From Piscinibacter sp943370595 (GTDB taxonomy: Bacteria > Pseudomonadota > Gammaproteobacteria > Burkholderiales > Burkholderiaceae_C), in assembly GCA_943370595.1 (NCBI GenBank), contig CALRRO020000013.1:1-64000 (forward strand): a stretch of 64,000 bases of DNA, written 5' to 3'. The notes under the pieces were generated by a model. That model did not search any database, had not been told where the DNA came from, and saw nothing but the letters and a program-made list of their open reading frames with translations. The translations under genes were made by a program, and so were the position numbers. Below are positions 63,983 through 64,000 of this stretch, piece by piece. Numbering within the stretch: the stretch's first letter is position 1; every line of letters begins with the position of its first letter.

Positions 63983-64000
63983 CCCATGCGACATCGCCGT

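Overview
The window is high-GC (about 70% by eye), almost fully coding DNA. It is most like a betaproteobacterium of the order Burkholderiales, of the Rubrivivax/Leptothrix/Methylibium kind. That placement is inferred from the glucokinase fused to an RpiR-type regulator, the rimP-nusA-infB-rbfA-truB-typA order, a wax-ester-synthase family gene, GC-rich dyad repeats between genes, and overall codon use. No phage, insertion sequence, CRISPR array or toxin-antitoxin locus was seen. The region reads as core chromosome with metabolic islands.

Layout. (1) 1-7118: glycogen metabolism, with glgB (cut by the left edge) and glgP leftward, glgC and glgA rightward, and a 381-bp divergent control region holding a 21-bp near-perfect palindrome. 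(2) 7203-11686: small membrane or secreted proteins of unknown function, tRNA-Ser(GGA), and a qmcA/nfeD membrane pair. (3) 11781-14048: a long PLP-dependent amino-acid decarboxylase. (4) 14077-24242, leftward: a maltodextrin operon lamB-malK-malE-malF-malG-(PUD protein)-(secreted GH13 amylase)-(glucokinase/RpiR fusion). A second, stand-alone glucokinase diverges from it at 24732. The 489 bp between them hold three copies of a GTAG-N5-CTAC palindrome and an intrinsic terminator in the lamB leader; a second terminator lies between lamB and malK. (5) 25738-35986: a secreted SHOCT-like protein, fabI, and the transcription/translation operon rimP-nusA-infB-rbfA-truB-typA, with a promoter and an early terminator in its leader. 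(6) 35997-41921: an EamA transporter, a WS/DGAT acyltransferase with a histone-like tail, two alpha/beta hydrolases, a lipoprotein and dusA. (7) 41928-59537, all leftward: a polyamine catabolic island of fifteen genes with puuB, puuD, puuA, spuC, potFGHI, an outer-membrane porin, a cupin, puuC, gabT, a second glutamine-synthetase-like ligase, another class III aminotransferase and an EamA transporter. (8) 59701-63814: an Lrp/AsnC regulator, a hemerythrin-like protein, an agmatinase-family ureohydrolase, and a divergent pair of a HemL-like aminotransferase and a class I glutamine amidotransferase. (9) 63815-64000: an AT-rich promoter/operator for a gene beyond the right edge.

How the parts may work together. 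Maltodextrins would enter through LamB and MalEFGK. Secreted amylase and the PUD protein would act outside the cytoplasm, GlgP could release glucose-1-phosphate, and the two glucokinases would feed glucose-6-phosphate. The RpiR half of the fusion is the obvious candidate reader of the three palindromes. Separately, the decarboxylase, the ureohydrolase and the Puu/Spu island could form a route from arginine through agmatine and putrescine to GABA and succinate, if the decarboxylase uses arginine, which the sequence alone does not settle.
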